In this document: in pieces, positions 12,501 through 24,256 of the stretch
Layout: each line of letters opens with the position of its first letter
Position numbering within the stretch: position 1 is the first letter of the stretch
Position numbers and translations under genes: made by a program
The notes under the pieces: generated by a model
The model's database searches: none
The model's input: the letters and a program-made list of their open reading frames with translations, nothing else
What the model was told of the DNA's origin: nothing
DNA from: Geosiphon pyriformis
Taxonomy: Eukaryota > Glomeromycota > Glomeromycetes > Archaeosporales > Geosiphonaceae
DNA length: 64,000 nt
Direction of reading: 5' to 3'
NCBI GenBank assembly: GCA_016748015.1
Contig: JAAOMT010000703.1
Coordinates: 62,001-126,000, forward strand

Positions 12501-13850
12501 AAGCAATTTTTTTAAATATAGTTTATTTAAAGTTTATTTTAATATTAAATATTTTGCAAATATGATTTTATAAAAAACCATTTTTAAATTTAGTTTCTGT
12601 TATATTGTATTTAATTATTAATTATTTTATTTAATTTTTTCAAAGTATGTAATTTAATATAATTTCAGATTTAAAGCTAATTAGTCAAAAAAATTTTTAA
12701 TTGATGCTTTATATTATTTTTTTTATATAATATAAAGTTATTTGTTTAAGTTTAAATTAAAGACAAAATTTTTTTATTATTGGCTTTTTTTAATATACAA
12801 GATATTATTAAAAAATTATTTATTTACAAATTTTTGAATTTGCAAATAACTAAATAAGTTTCTAAATATCTGCTACAATTTTTGGTTAAATTAAAAATCA
12901 ATTTAGCAAAAAATTTTTTTAGATTACAGAATCTTATTAAATAATTTTTTATTATTAATTTTTTGCTATGTAAATTAGATCTTAATTTATAATATTTTTA
13001 ATATAAAATTATATTATATGATAATTGGCTTTTTAAAAAAAATTTATTGTGGTTTTTGTTGACTAATTTCTTAATAAATTTGGTTTAATTTATAATTAAA
13101 AAACATTTTAATATTAAAAACATCTGAATTTTAGGAGTTTTGTATTTTAATAATTCAAAATTGCTACATAATTTTTGTATAATTAAAATTAAATTTTAAT
13201 TTGGTTATTGTTATAATGTTTTAAGTTTAATTAAATTTTTAATAATTAAAGATAGTTTGTTAAGCTTTGTTTTTTTAATAATAAAAGTTTTTATTAATAA
13301 ATTATTATAAAGTCTTGGTTTTTATAATATAATATATAAAATTACAGCTTATTTTAAAAGTTTAAATCAAAATATTGGCATTAAAATTTAGAATTTTGTC
13401 TTATTTATGTTAGTAAAATTGCAAAAAATTTGATTAATTCTTAAATATATATTTTTATCTAGTATAATTAATATTATTTTTAACAATTAAATTGTTTTAG
13501 ACTTTTATAATAATAAATTATATATAAATTTTTATGATTTTTGTAAATAATATTAAATAAAAAAACATTAAATTTTTAATTGTATTAATAAAAAAAACAT
13601 TTTAATTAGTTAGTTAAAAATTAAAGACCATTTGAAAGTTGTAAACAATATTATTACAAATAAATTGTCAAGTAATACTATTCATTTATTTTTGTATTTT
13701 TCAGTTATTATTAATACAGTCTTTCTAACAAGTAATAGTATTTTATTTTTTTTATAAATAATAATTTTTGTTTAAGTTTTAATATTTAATAGATATATAA
13801 GTAAAGAATATATACAAAAAATTCATATTTAATATGTTTTTTTTTACATT
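9591..13850 (+). pseudogene. LINE C fossil (ORF1 end through RNase H)
   Basis: Within an apparently featureless desert, the + strand still spells LINE protein words in order. 9,600-9,700: KVFIAKINNLKVNFLILKK, matching the ORF1 C-terminus (KIFTVKVGSLESKL in copy H). 9,930-10,170: NVIIINN, VFVILGNNF, KKCLDLDLINF (endonuclease). 10,980-11,200: NIKKLINFI and HKKISVLISLGNFLNT. 11,920-12,010: NNKIANFFRITNEL, stop, KHYN (RT; copy D has NDKAAGLSGILNKLWKHCD). 12,280-12,330: LYLML, stop, NIYKAYNLI. 12,780-12,900: IQDIIKKLFIYKFLNLQI. 13,530-13,690: RNase H-region words. Nearly every difference from the younger copies is towards A/T. It is interrupted by repeat R1 at 10,187-10,954. Confidence 0.75.
10187..10954 (+). 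repeat. Repeat family R, copy R1 (inserted in LINE C)
   Basis: Shares its sequence, in order, with R2 (14,715), R3 (15,740), R4 (22,163) and the inverted R5 (43,885-44,760). It lies exactly where the endonuclease reading of LINE C is interrupted: the frame leaves off near ILSEIF (10,190) and resumes at KKVT, stop, SDLYNIKKLINFI (10,975 onward). Imperfect 16-17-bp duplicates flank it (about 10,170-10,186 and 10,955-10,971), in keeping with a target duplication. It ends in a TAATAATAA-like run. No coding function recognised. Confidence 0.6.
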
Positions 13851-14714
13851 AATATAATTTTGAATTTAATTTTACATATTAATAATACAGTTAAGATTAG
13901 TCTTATTAAACAAATTATGTTATTTTTTTATTATTATTGTAATAAAAATTACTTAAAAGATATTTTTTTTGTATATTATTATTGTTTTAACTTTTTTTTT
14001 ATATTTTGTTTAAAAATAGCTCAAATATTTTCAATTATATTAAAATTTAAACTATATAATAACCAAAACAAAATACAATTATTAAATTGTATTTTAAAAT
14101 TTGTGCAAATATTGCTTTAGATTATTATTATAGTAAAAAATTTAAATAGATGTTTTACTATTAATATAATAAATTTACTTAAATAAGATTAAACCAAGTA
14201 TGTATTTTGAAATATTTGTAAAATTATTTTACTTGAAAATATTACTTTGCATTAATTATAATTAAAATGTTTTTATATCTATATTAATCAATTTTGTTTG
14301 ATTTGTTTAATAAGTAATACTATATGTTTTAATAAAATAGCTAAATAATTAAGCTTAAAAAATTTATTACAAATAGTTTATTTATTTTAATTTTAGAATA
14401 TGGTTTTGTAAATTCTATCTTGATTTTAATTGTTATAGTAAAATAATTTTAATTTTCAATTTTTTTAATCTTGTAACATATTTTTAATAAAGTTTTTTAT
14501 AAATAACTTAAATAATAAATTGCTTAAATTTGATTATTTTTACAAAGTTGTCTTATATATTATTTACAAAAATAAAAAAACATTGGTTTTTTAAAATATT
14601 TTAATTAAGCTTTAATAATTTTATTGCCAAAATCTTTTAATAATTTTATAATTAAATATTTTTTATTATAAAAAATAAAATACATTATTAATTAAAATAA
14701 ATTTGTTTTAAAAA
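13851..14714. other. AT desert with a possible second LINE fossil
   Basis: Mostly featureless. One stretch, 14,517-14,592 (+), reads KLLKFDYFYKVVLYIIYK and then NKKTLVF, which lines up with the ORF2 segment before the RT domain of LINE D (CSFHKVVLNHLVVDDELVLD). This suggests another, even more eroded LINE copy. The stop-free run 13,860-14,120 has no recognisable counterpart. Confidence 0.4.
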
Positions 14715-15030
14715 TAAAAATAATAATATAGAATATATATGCTGTTATTAAAAATTTTTTTTACTTTTTTTTAATATTATTAATACTGTTTTGTTAATTC
14801 TGCTGCTAATAAAATTTAATAAGTTTCTAATAAGTTAAATTTTTTTTCAAAATATCTTTTTATCCTTTGAACTATATATGTAATTGAGCTTATAATAAAA
14901 TAACCAATTTTATACCAATTATTATGTAGTTATTTTACAATAAAAGTTAATTTTTTTACAAAAAAATCTTATCTATAAGCTTTTTAAAATAATATATAAT
15001 TATTTTGCTGTTGTTACAAATAATTATTTG
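14715..15030 (+). repeat. Repeat family R, copy R2 (5' part only)
   Basis: Matches the first third of R1 and R3, including the block around TAATAAGTTTCTAATAAG, the AATAAAATAACCAATTTTATACC block and the beginning of the 65-70-bp internal unit. The similarity stops near 15,030, so the 3' part is missing or replaced. Confidence 0.55.
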
Positions 15031-15739
15031 AACAGTTAGAACAAATAACAAATCTATAATTTGATATTAAATTAATAGTTATAATAATAATTTCTAAAGA
15101 TTTTAAAATCTGAAGATTTAATTTAAATTTTTTATATAATAAATAAAAATTCAATTAATATTGTCTTTTATAATTTTTTTTTTTTGTATAATAGACAGTA
15201 ATTTAATTAATATTGTTTTTTATGAATTTTTTTTAATATAATGGCCAGTTTAATCTGGTAGTTGTATTTTTTTGGTAAGCTATTTTTTTAAATTTTATTC
15301 TTGTTTTATAGATTTTTTATTAAGCTACTTTTGATGTCAAATTTTAATGCTTAATTTTTTTTTAATCAATTAGTAAACACAACAACAAAATAAAAAAAAT
15401 TAAAAAAAATTAAAAAATTAATATTCTATTAATAACTATAATTAAAAATTATTGTTTCAATATGATTAAGTATTAAGTATTATTATTATAAAATGTTAAT
15501 ATAACAAAAAATAGTAATTAATTCAATTAAGCAATAATAATAACATAAATTAAATAGTAATTAATAATTTTATTAATAAGTAAATAATTTTTTTTTCAAG
15601 TAATAGCTAACTAACTTTTAAAAAAGATAGAAAAAATAAAAATTAAAACTTGAATTTTTGTTTATTTTTTTATTTTTTTATTTTTACTGTTATATATACA
15701 AAATTTTTATTATATAAAATTTTTATTAATAGTATTATT
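15031..15739. repeat. AT desert with a ~50-bp tandem pair and element S2
   Basis: Two adjacent copies of an approximately 50-bp unit (15,149-15,199 and 15,200-15,249; both contain AATTAATATTGT and end in ACAGT/CCAGT). At 15,348-15,474 lies the inverted partner of element S1 (TTAATCAATTAGTAAAC near 15,363, and an end block TGATTAAGTATT). The rest shows nothing recognisable. Confidence 0.45.
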
Positions 15740-16765
15740 AAAATTCTGGAATCTTAAAATTTTAGTTAAAAAAATTCTAGAATTTTTCTTTTTACTATAC
15801 TATTACTAAAAGCTTTTGGTCTCTTTTTTTAAATATTGTTATTGTTTACTGTTAATTCTTAATTATTAAAAGCTAGTGAATCTTTAATAATTAAATTTAT
15901 TTTCAAATTATTTTCTATAATTTAAATTACTAGATTTATAAGTAGAATAGTTAATTCCATACCAATTATTTTGTATAGTTACTTTACAGTAAAAATTAAC
16001 TCTTTTTTAGAAATTGCTTGTCTAAAAACTTATTAAAATGTGTAATTATTTTGCTGTAAAAGTTAACTCTTTTACAAAAATTTTGTTTATAAGCTACCTT
16101 AATAATTATAATAATAAAAAAATATGAAAAATATAAAAATATAAAAAAAATAAAAATTCATTAAAAAAAGTATTTTTTGTTTAGACTTGGAATTACTAAT
16201 GGATTATTAAAATTAGTAGTTAATTAATTTCAAAATATTAATTGAGTTTTAAAAAATTTTTAATATAAATAATTAAAAGAATTTATTTTTCAAAATATTT
16301 ACTTTTATTAATTTGTATAAGTAAAAATAATTTTAAGTAAAATAATTTGGAGTCTAATATATTTTTTCAAAAAAAAAGTTTTTTTTTATATAATTTCTTA
16401 TAGTATTAGTCTATAAACTTAAACTTTTTTTTTACTATAATTTCAATAAACTAAAAATTTATTTTAACAAATTTTAAGTTGTTTCTATAAACTATAAACT
16501 ATTTTAGTAAACTATTAAATTATTTTGTAAAATTTTACAAATTTTGGCAAATTTTTGAATATTATAGAGTTTAATATACTACATAATTTGATTGTAACAA
16601 TTATGTATTATACAAATTAGATTATTAATTAAATAGTAATGTTTGCTAATTTAATTAAATAATAAGTAATAATTGGAATAATAATAATATGTTAATTAAT
16701 AATAAAAATTATAAGAGTAATTTTATGTTAATTAATAGCTAAAATTCTATTAATAACATAATTTT
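15740..16765 (+). repeat. Repeat family R, longest copy R3
   Basis: The most extended and least eroded R copy. It includes the upstream block ATTACTAAAAGCTTTTGG shared with inverted R5. It contains two imperfect 65-70-bp direct units at about 15,975-16,100. The second unit carries the 20-bp hairpin GTAAAAGTTAACTCTTTTAC. It ends with a GTTAATTAATA block followed by TAA-rich sequence, as do R1, R4, R5 and R6. No intact ORF. The family is not recognised. Confidence 0.6.
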
Positions 16766-17512
16766 TTTCTTAAGATTAAGCTTTATTAAATTCCAAGTAC
16801 TATTTATAATATTAAAATAGTAATTCAAGATTATTAAAATAATTTAATTTAAAAATTGTTAAAATTTTAGTTTTATAAGCTTATCAATGTATTAAATTTA
16901 TATTGATTAAAGTATTAGATTTTGTAAGATATTTTTACAAGTATTGAATAAATTGTGGAGTTTAAAAGTAGTTCTGAATTTTTAGTAAGTATTTATTAAT
17001 CCAGTTGTTGTCTTGAATTTATTGTAAATTTGTTTTTATATAGTTTTAAAAGTAAGATTGGTTGTTTCAAGTTTCAGTTTTCATTAGTGCAATATTTTTT
17101 TAATTTGAAAATATCAATAAATAGAAGTATATTTACTGTTTTTATTAAGACATATTTAAATTTTTTATTGTATTATAGCATTTAAGAAAATGTCAATAAG
17201 AGTAAACAATAAGGGTTTTTTTAAAGCTTGTTTTAAAAGTTCTGATAAGTAACTTCTAAAATAACTTTTTGTGTTTTTTCTATATAAGTAATAATTTTGA
17301 AAATTATTTATTATTAAAACTATAGTTTTTTTTAAATATAATTAATTTGATTTCCATTAATTATTATAAATAAGTTAGAAAGTGTTTTTAAAGTTAACAT
17401 TAATTTTTGGGATATTTGTTAAATATTTTGGTAAATAAGTATTATAAAATTAAAGAAAATAATAAATTTTTTTGTGAAAAAAAATAAATAGAAAATATTA
17501 TTATTATTATTA
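16766..17512. other. AT desert, nothing recognised
   Basis: No coding or repeat signature was identified. It ends in an (ATT)n run at about 17,497-17,514, which on the minus strand is the (TAA)n continuation of LINE B's A-rich tail. Confidence 0.45.
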
Positions 17513-20500
17513 TTTTTTTTATTTTGGTTTAACGAGTGTGGCCCAATTGCTATCTAGAGTATATGTGATAAATACACATCACAAAGCTAAATGCAATTCA
17601 CACGCTTACAACATGTGACCAGCCACTTGGGCCAGTCCAAGTTACACTACAAATTAGCAATCACTGATACCATATCCCTCATACCTGAAAAAACCTGACC
17701 ACTAGTATGCATACCAGAATACACTCCTCTGGTCTCATCTAAACTAAGCAATCTGACAACTCCAACATTCAGCCTATCTCTAACAATATCCATTAAATGT
17801 GACACACTGCTATCGGCAATTACTTTTCCTGCCTTTTCCATGAACAATCGATGGCTAAATCTCCTGCATCATATCACAGATCTGTGGAATAAAGCCAGGT
17901 CCCTGACAAAATCAATTACCATCGCACCAGCCACAATAGAGCAACCAAGAGCATCCAAAGCCTCATGGCACCAGCCACTTGGCACAAAGCCTTTAGCCAA
18001 CATGGAATAAAACCCAGCATTATTTGTACCAAAAGATAGGTTCCATACTACCACAAAAGAAAAGATAGTAACATTAGGCAGTGACAACCACCTTGTACAA
18101 AACTCAGACAAAATTTCATTGCAAGCCAACATATTAGAGGGGCACACAAAAAAATGTTCAGATGTGTCAACCATATCACAAAACACACACATAACACTAG
18201 AATAAAAAACACAGTACACACGCTTGCAGACTGTTACAGACAGACAGCCATACAATGATTTCATAAAATAAGATCTCAAAGTTGCTGACTGACAGTTTGT
18301 GTAGCCAGAAGCCATGTGACTATTGTGTTAGACTGCAAAAGTTCTCTTCCAATCCACTGAATTGATATTACAAGTATCACTGATCTTGGAACCAAACTCA
18401 TTTTTCCAATTTGCACAATATAAAGTATGAAAAAAGTTCCTAATGTAATGTTGAATGTTGTAAGGTAACACCAGATCACCCAATTTTAGAAAAAACTCAT
18501 CAACATAAATAGAAAATAAGGCATTGTGCCAGCAGGCATTCAAGGTGATCTTATTAGTGCACTTGTTCCTTAGAATGCCAGAATGGCCTTTGACTTTGAG
18601 CCATGTCACAGCAAGTGACTTTTTTCTAATAAAGTTGACTATCTGCCTATGCTCTATCTAAAGATTCTTCTGGAAATCTGGACGAGCCAAAAGCAATTTG
18701 TCTGAACAAGCAGAAAGAGCAGTCTGGTTATTAGAGTGAATAAAGACACTGCTACCTGAAGGGACACAGGTGAATGTGAGAGCAATGGCTTTAAGTTCCA
18801 CCAAAATAGATGACATGACCCCCTGAACTCTTGCATCAACTCCAAGACCAAACTTTGGGAAGAATACAGCAGCCTTGGCTACCACAGAACAAGAACCAAA
18901 TTGTTTTACAGAACCATCTATATACACGTCAAATGAAACCAGACCAGAATTCAAAAGAATATTTTGAGCTTTGCTAATTGTGCTGGTGACAACAGGGTAC
19001 TCTGGACGGTCAATAGACATACACGGTCTGACATTAGCAGCTAACAAATGAGCACCCAAAAAGTGAATGGCCAAGTCAAACCAGACTGGAACAGGACCAT
19101 GCAGATTCAACTGCTTTCAATGCTTGAAATATTTCCAGTTAAAGCATTCATTCTTTTTGGTTAACAATTGATCTATGAAAGCAATTTTATAGCGCTTCAG
19201 TGAACGAGCTACCCTGAAGAATACACTGTCACCAAGAACTTCTGAGATCAGCATTCCAATGGAGTAATGAAAAGCTGTTGGCAGAATAGAAAAAGACAGT
19301 CCACAGAATGAAAAAATTTTCACTATCCTGGCTAAAAAATTATCCTTAAGATTGACCCACAATCTAATAGGACAGCATAACAGATAAACAGGTGACCAGC
19401 TGACAACTTGCAAATCCAAACTCCTATGAATGAAAAGTCACCCCAAAATACCCAGAGCATTCGCAAAATTAATGACAGAAGATGACTTACTCTCAGACTG
19501 TACCTGGGCGAATGTCTTGATGCCATAAAATAAAGGATATAACAATACAGCCATAGAAAAATCATGAGGAAGATGTGTCTTAAACTTTAAATCTCTCCTA
19601 ATAATAACATCCCATCTAAAGCAAACTACACTAAGAATAAAGCTGAACTGGATTCTGTAGCTGACAATAGATTGCAGGACAGATGACACCAAATAGCAGA
19701 ATTGTTTATCAAATATAGCTTTACGCAAAACCACATTAGAGAAAAAGTGCATATCTGAATGCATCTTCAGCAAACTCGGCTTTGAAAGCTCTTCTATTGA
19801 TAAAAAATGCTCAAATAATGATGAGATTCACCTTTTTGGCCACAGCAATTGGTGTGCCATTAATAGTCAAGGAAATGTCCTTTACTCTTTGATTGAGAGG
19901 AATGGTGACAGTCTTTTCCGTGTTTATAGAAATATCATTAAGAGCAAAAAACTCGCTTGCGATGTTCAAAATACATTGGGTGGTAGCTTGACTACTGCTC
20001 ACCCAGATTGTATCATCTACAAAAGCCCCAGCAGCAAAGAAAGATGTCATTCCTGCTTGTGATTCTACTCTGCCCGACTTGGCAACAAGTTTTGAATCAA
20101 TCCTGCATTTACACAAGTGTTTTTGACTTTTGATTTCACACAAGAGAGAATCATAAAAAATTCTCCAAAGAAGTGGAGAAAACACTTCGTCTTGGTCAAG
20201 TCAATCCAACACCTTATAACCATTAGAGAGGCCAAAATCTGTCATAACTCTGTTGGTTCTGTTCAAATGGATATTCCCAAAAAATTTGATAAATCTATTG
20301 TACATTTTAATGCACCTCAAACTAGACCTTAAATGAAACTATCCCACAGAGTCATAAGCCTTCCACATGTCTTGCAATACCAGTCAAAGTTCCCTACCCT
20401 TCTTTAAGGCATCTTCTATAATGGACCCAATAACAAATACAGACAACTGAGTCAAAGTACTTCTTAAAACTGAAAAATTGTCACCTTTAAGAACATCAAA

Positions 20501-22164
20501 TGTATTGCAAGCTGCAGATATACAGTCAGACAAAATCTTTGACAAAATTTTACGAACAGTTTCTATTAATGCAATTGGCTGTGTATTAGTGAGACATCCT
20601 TCCTATTCATATAATTTAGGGATTATAGAAACCCAGACACATTTCCACAAAGCTGGAACATCTCTACACACAAGACAAAAATTTAGCAAATTCAGAAGGC
20701 AACCCAACACTAAATTACTACTATGCTTCCAAAGTTCATTCGAGATACCTAAGAGGCCAGCAGCTTTGCCATCCAGCAAATTCTTCACAACATCGCATAA
20801 ATCACCCAACCTGATTTCATTCATCACACCAGAAAATGCATCATCAACTACATAGTCCAAGAGAGCATACTAACAGGACCACAAATCAGGCACTGATTCA
20901 GGTACTTTGTATTTTCTAGTCCAATTAACCATGATATCATCAATCTTGGTCTTTACTTCAGCTGGCTTCAAAATTAAATCACCATCCAATACCAAGTGAT
21001 CAAAAACAACCTTGCAAAAGGGGTGCTCTAGAATACTACTGATCATGTTTTCTTTTTCCAAAACAAAGTCATCCATGTATTTACTAATTGCCTTGTTGAT
21101 AGAGGCATTCTTAGCCAGTTCAGATTCAACATACTTAGCCTTATGGTAATGTTTTTTAGCAACTGACAATTGTTTAAAAACCTTAACAGAATTGCTACGT
21201 GTATCAAGTAGACCAGAAATTTTGGAGGATTCCACATCATCCAAAACTGACCAAATTTTGACAAGATGGGCAACTCTTAGAGAATTGTCCACACTCAGAG
21301 CCTTAATTATCTTGGCAATTAACAATTCAAGCCAGTAGAACCTAGACAAATGTTTGTTCTTAGAACAGTCAAAGATACTGTACCAATGTTTAGAAAAAAT
21401 GGAGTCTGCTGACATTGTTAACACTTTTTCCAAAAGTTTCCACATAGTGTTCAAATTACTCAAATCCTTAGCAGTGGTGAAGTCATCTCTCAAAAGCAAC
21501 ATGTTAACAGTAGCATGCTCATTGAAACATTTCTATTTAGCAGCATCTGAGTTTTTAAAGTTAAACTTCCAATGGTTTGTGTTCACAAGCTTGTGCAAAG
21601 TATTCAACTGCTTGTCTAAAAAGCCACCCAGCTCCACTGAGATCGACACAGCCAAGTAATCAGTGTTAAAATAGTCCAAAACTCCACCAATGTATTCACC
21701 AAACACAGCTGACGAAAGATGATTACTCACAAAAATGAAATCAATAGTCTTTTTTATTCCTTTAGAATTGCATTATGTAGGAGATTTGAATATGAGACCT
21801 GTCAAAAATGCATTGAGTAATCCCAAATCTGAGCATTTTTTGAAACTCACACTATGCCTGGCCCCATTCTCATAAAAATCACTACTGAAAAGAACATGAG
21901 AGCTGCTAATTGCTGATGCAATAAGAGCATTAACAGCAGAAGTCTGCTCAAATCTTACACCAGCTGAAGCACCAGCATATAGACCTAAAATTGTAACAGA
22001 AGCCTTACCAGCAAAAAAAAGACAAACAGAAATAAGGCACCCAGAGACCTCTGAAATTTTACATACATGACAAACAAAATTGTCATTTAAAATGATTGCA
22101 ACCCCTAATCCACAATGTCCAGAATCCATTCCAGAGCTAAAAACTTTTACACCAAAAAACCAGT
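17513..22164 (-). mobile_element. LINE B, 5'-truncated non-LTR retrotransposon
   Basis: Begins (5' end, right) inside the endonuclease domain at about 22,160, where the sequence changes abruptly into repeat R4. It ends left with the shared 3' tail (acatgtgaccagcca at 17,611-17,625) and an A-rich/(TAA)n run. It is diverged enough from A and D to represent a different subfamily. No convincing target duplication was found. Confidence 0.88.
17647..22160 (-). pseudogene. LINE B ORF2: endonuclease (partial), RT, RNase H, broken
   Basis: Endonuclease remnants are MDSGHCGLGVAIILND, SDFYE and TIDFIF (the terminal GDFN-like motif is altered). The RT has KAAGLLGISNELWKHS, the LLWRIFYDSLLC block and an intact FVDD box at 20,012-20,023. 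RNase H keeps YIDGS and VELKAI, but the third acidic residue is Asn (HSNNQ) and the final acidic position is lost. A C-terminal finger of the form CVFC-x7-H-x3-C is intact. Stops at 21,533 (TAG), near 20,870 and elsewhere, plus several frame changes (18,300-18,660; 19,100-19,810), break it. The stop at 21,533 falls on the same conserved Trp as in A, D and H. Confidence 0.85.
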
Positions 22165-22950
22165 TATTTTGTATAGTTACTTTACAATAAAAATCTATTT
22201 TTTTTTAAAAATTGCTTGTTTAAAAGTTTATTAAAATATATAGTTATTTTGTTATGAAAATCAATTTTTTTACAGAAATTTTATTTGTAGATTATTTTAA
22301 TAATTATAATAAGAAAAAAAATATAAAAATATAAAAGAAATAAAAATTTGTTAAAGAAAGTGTTTTCTGTTTAGATTTAGAATTACTAATAAATTACTAA
22401 AATTGATAGCTAATCAATTTTAAAATATTAGTTAAGTTTTAGGAAATTTTAAACATAAATAATTGAAAAAATTTGTTTTTCAAAATATTTATCTTTATTA
22501 ATTTATATAAGTAAAAATAATTCTAAATAAAATAATTTGAAGTTCAATATATTTTCTTAAAGAAAGTAGTTTTTTTTTATATAACTTGTTATAATATTTG
22601 TCTATAAACTTAAACTTTTCTTTTGCTATAATTTTATAAATACATTTTAAAAAACTCAAAGTTGTTTTTATAAACTATAAACTATTTGGTAAATTATTAA
22701 ATTGTTTTACAAAATTCTACAAATTTCAGCAAATTCTTAAATGTTACAAAGTTTAATATATTACATAATCTAATTGTTATAATTTTGTATCATATAAATT
22801 GAGTTATTAAATAAATAATAATATATACTAATTTGATTAAATAATAAGTAATAATTGAAACAATAATAATATATGTTAATTAATAATAAAAATTATAAGA
22901 GTAATTTTATGTTAATTAATAACTAAAATTCTACTGATAATAATATTTAT
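22163..22950 (+). repeat. Repeat family R, copy R4
   Basis: Close match to R3 from its CCAATTATTTTGTATAG block onward, so the left end is truncated exactly at the junction with LINE B. It contains both 65-70-bp units and the common GTTAATTAATA end followed by a TAATAATA run. Many differences from R3 are C-to-T or G-to-A. Confidence 0.6.
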
Positions 22951-22979
22951 TTTTAATTGATTATTTATTTAGCTTATTG

Positions 22980-23355
22980 TTTTTCTATTTTTATATAATT
23001 TGTTGTAATATTATTTTATAATTTAACATTTTTTTTTCTAATATTTTGGTAAATTAAAGATATATTTGTTAAATTACAAGTTATTTTTATAAACTATGAA
23101 TTATTTTGAATATTTATTAAATTTTTAAATATTTTAGTAAATTTTAAATATTATATAGTTTGGTATATTATATAATTTAATCATTACAATTTAGTTATAT
23201 TTGTGTTCTGTACAAATTATATTGTTATTTAAATAATAATTAAGTAAATTTAAAAAGATATTAAGTAATAAATTAAAATAATTATATATATTAATTAATA
23301 ATAAAAATTATAAAAATAATTTTATATTAATTAATAATTTAATTTTTTACTAATA
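22980..23355 (+). repeat. Repeat family R, copy R6 (3' half)
   Basis: Starts at the TTTTTATATAATTTGTTGTAAT block and follows R1/R3/R4 to the same 3' end (TTAATTAATAATTT then ACTAATAATA). Only the 3' half is present. Together with R4 this shows variable 5' ends with a fixed 3' end. Confidence 0.5.
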
Positions 23356-23879
23356 ATACAAATTATTATTTAAAATATTTTAACAATAACTAATCAGATT
23401 ATAATAAAAATTATGTATTATAAAAATTAATTTGCTATTATTTTTTAAAAATATTATAAAAAATTTTTTAAAGTAGATAATACAATCATGTTTAATAATA
23501 AGTACTATTTTATTTAAAACATATATGATTTAATCTGTTATATTTAATAAAAATCTAAACTAAAAACTATATAATTTTTTTTACTTTTTTAATATTAATT
23601 ATATTTATACTTTTTAAGTATAATATTTTAATTTATATATATAGTTAAAGTTTACTAATAAGCTTATATTAAATTTACAAATTTATATAATAAAAATATT
23701 ATATAAACAATTTTTAATTACTATTTAGAAAAAGTTATATAACAAATAATACTTTGAGATTATATGTTTTTACTACAATAATATTAAATTTTTTAATTAT
23801 ATTTTTATGTATATATTAAATAAAAATACAAAAATAAAATTGCTGTAGAATTTGACAAATTTATAAAAGTTATTTATTA
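23356..23879. other. AT desert, nothing recognised
   Basis: A/T-rich sequence with no readable protein words. It may be the upstream continuation of the LINE fossil that follows. Confidence 0.4.
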
Positions 23880-24086
23880 AGATTTTGCCAATATTATTTG
23901 TAATTTTGGATTTTATTTGTTTTTACTTGTCTAATAGTATTTTATATAATATGTTTTATAAAGATTTTGTGTTTAAAAATTGGTATATTAAAACTGTTTT
24001 TGTGTTTAAAATTTTTAAGATTGCTTTTTTTTAGTTAGTTTTTTGTGTATATTAAATAATTTTAATTATAGAAAAAAGATTTAATT
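23880..24086 (+). pseudogene. LINE fossil, ORF2 C-terminal region
   Basis: The + strand reads LYNMFYKDFVFKNWYIKTVFVFK, which lines up with ...ALCKGFVFNNWFFEAVSVF of LINE D near the ORF2 C-terminus; the words just upstream (LPILFVILDF) fit less well. The reading stops where LINE D is inserted (24,087-24,097 target site). No convincing continuation was found on the far side of D. Confidence 0.5.
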
Positions 24087-24256
24087 ATATAGAACAAATT
24101 ATATTAAGAAAAAAATTTTTAATTCTTTCTTTCCTTCATCCAAAATTCCCAAAAAAGAGTCAAAAGTTTTTTCAAAAGAAGTTTTTTACCATTCAGTATG
24201 ATAAATCAAAACCATTTTTTGATTACAAGGCCACTGTTGGCTCTGTTATTGCTGTT

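Noticed and set aside
13860-14120. Stop-free + strand stretch of 86 codons.
   Set aside because: No match to the LINE or Gypsy proteins and a purely A/T-driven residue composition; not supported as a gene.
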